Shown here: positions 13,070 through 14,129 of the stretch, in pieces | Layout of the letters: the number at the start of each line of letters is the position of its first letter | Numbering within the stretch: position 1 is the first letter of the stretch | NCBI GenBank assembly: GCA_964423545.1 | Contig: CAYRFV010000135.1 | Span: forward strand, 1 to 14,129 | DNA length: 14,129 nucleotides | Direction of reading: 5' to 3' | Source: JALOOE01 sp964423545 | Lineage (GTDB): Bacteria > Chloroflexota > Anaerolineae > CG2-30-64-16 | The notes under the pieces: model-generated | What the model was told of the DNA's origin: nothing | Seen by the model: the letters and a program-made list of their open reading frames with translations, nothing else | Databases searched by the model: none | Position numbers and translations under genes: made by a program

Positions 13070-14129
13070 ATGATGCAGCATGTCAGGTCGAACGGGAAGG
13101 CTCCGGGCAGCCCGCTGGTGTGCGCCGGGCAGCGTGTTGTCATCCTTGGCGCAGCGCGCCAGGGGACGGCAACGGCCCGCTTCTTCCTGGCAGAAGGCGC
13201 TCAGGTCACCCTCAGTGACCTGAGGTCTTCCGAGGAGTTGGCTGGGGTGTGCGGCGAATTGGAAGCGTTCGCGGCGGGACATCCGGTTGCGAGCGCGGGT
13301 GAGCAGCGCCTGCGCTTTGCACTGGGGGGACATCCGCTCAGTCTGCTGGACGAGGCTGACCTGCTCTGTCTGAGTGGCGGCGTTTCTCCGGCGATTCCGA
13401 TCGTGCAGGCCGCTGTCGCCCGTGGCATCCCCTTGAGCAATGACGGCCAACTGACGCTTCGTCATTGTCCGGCGCCGGTGATCGGCATCACCGGCTCAGC
13501 AGGCAAGACCACTACAACCACGCTCGTCGGCTTGATGCTGGAAGCAGCCGGCTTCACGGTGCATGTCGGCGGCAATATCGGTGCGCCTTTGCTGGACAAG
13601 CTCGGGCGGATCGGTCCTGGCGATAAGGTCGTGATGGAGCTGTCCAGCTTCCAACTGGAACTCTTCGATCGGTCGCCAGCGATCGCAGCTATCCTGAACA
13701 TCACGCCCAATCATCTCGACCGCCATCCCTCGATGAGCCACTACGCGGCCGCAAAGGCGAACATTCTGCGGCGCCAGGGCCCAGGTGACACGTGCGTGCT
13801 GTGCGCCGATGATGCATACACCGGGCCGTGGCTGCGCAGTCGGCGCTGCGAGATTCCGGCGGCCGAGGGGCAGGGGGAAGTCTACTTCCCGATCCAGAGC
13901 ACGCGGCTTGGTTTCAGCTTGATCGGGGAGGTTCACGCGGGGACTTTCCTCGCTGCAGATTCCCTGATCTGGCGCAGATCGGGTGCTAGCGATGCGGAGA
14001 TCTGCCGGGTTGGCCAGGTGCGGCTGCGAGGTCGTCACAACGTGGCGAACATCCTGGCGGCGTGTTGCCTGGCCGGCGCAGCCGGCGCCGATGTCGCAGC
14101 AATGCGCCGGGTCGCCACCACATTCGCCG
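13070..14129 (+). CDS. murD: UDP-N-acetylmuramoylalanine--D-glutamate ligase MurD, 3' end outside window
   Basis: About 353 residues are visible and the frame is still open at the right edge (full-length MurD is about 450). MurD adds D-Glu to UDP-MurNAc-L-Ala. The N-terminal Rossmann-like domain has VVILGAARQGTATARFFL (about residues 23-40) and LCLSGGVSPAIPIV. The ATP loop is GITGSAGKTTTTT at 139-151. Further motifs are VGGNIGAPLLD, MELSSFQLELF (the MurD ELSSFQL hallmark), NITPNHLDRHPSMSHYAAAK and RLRGRHNVANILAA. The start is the ATG at 13070, with AGGA seven bases upstream overlapping the previous stop; a second ATG follows immediately. The first about 20 residues are an unstructured-looking extension before the conserved domain. 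Confidence 0.95.
   Translation, partial: MMQHVRSNGKAPGSPLVCAGQRVVILGAARQGTATARFFLAEGAQVTLSDLRSSEELAGVCGELEAFAAGHPVASAGEQRLRFALGGHPLSLLDEADLLCLSGGVSPAIPIVQAAVARGIPLSNDGQLTLRHCPAPVIGITGSAGKTTTTTLVGLMLEAAGFTVHVGGNIGAPLLDKLGRIGPGDKVVMELSSFQLELFDRSPAIAAILNITPNHLDRHPSMSHYAAAKANILRRQGPGDTCVLCADDAYTGPWLRSRRCEIPAAEGQGEVYFPIQSTRLGFSLIGEVHAGTFLAADSLIWRRSGASDAEICRVGQVRLRGRHNVANILAACCLAGAAGADVAAMRRVATTFA

Noticed and set aside
12497..13465. Long open frame on the minus strand across the mraY end, the unknown gene and the murD start
   Set aside because: It is antisense to two clear genes, has no recognisable domain and reads as low-complexity Arg/Gln/His-rich protein, as expected for antisense frames in GC-rich DNA.

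Overview
The window is GC-rich bacterial chromosome, most likely from a Chloroflexota member (Caldilinea/Anaerolineae-like). That placement is an inference. It rests on the high GC, the style of the sensor kinase N-terminus, the long-form hibernation factor and a division/wall cluster in the order mraZ-rsmH-ftsL-ftsI-murF-mraY-orf-murD without murE. I see no phage genes, insertion sequences, tRNA, rRNA or CRISPR.

Left part (1-3781): the tail of a probable glycosyltransferase runs into a convergent pair on the minus strand, a low-molecular-weight protein tyrosine phosphatase and the long-form ribosome hibernation factor hpf. hpf has its own promoter (TTGACT-17-TACAAT) and a leader of about 180 nt. 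Diverging from it, a promoter with an extended -10 drives an OmpR-type response regulator and an overlapping membrane histidine kinase.

Middle (3788-5690, minus strand): a two-gene membrane operon, a DUF454/YbaN-like protein followed by a YibE/F-family protein. Its leader carries a clear yybP-ykoY (Mn2+) riboswitch with a sigma70-like promoter just before the aptamer and an intrinsic terminator just after it. This is the most informative finding, because it ties two poorly characterised membrane families to manganese.

Intergenic core (5691-6226): a 17-bp tandem repeat has one end broken by a 100-N assembly gap, then comes about 150 bp with nothing recognisable. After that is an AT-rich promoter region with two good tandem promoters and palindromes in front of mraZ.

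Right part (6227-14129): mraZ (regulator), rsmH (16S rRNA methyltransferase), an ftsL-like gene, ftsI (septal transpeptidase), murF, mraY, an unrecognised 153-aa protein and murD (runs off the window). The genes overlap or lie a few bases apart, except for a 139-bp gap holding a hairpin before ftsL. Together they make peptidoglycan precursors (murF, mraY, murD) and the septal machinery (ftsL, ftsI).
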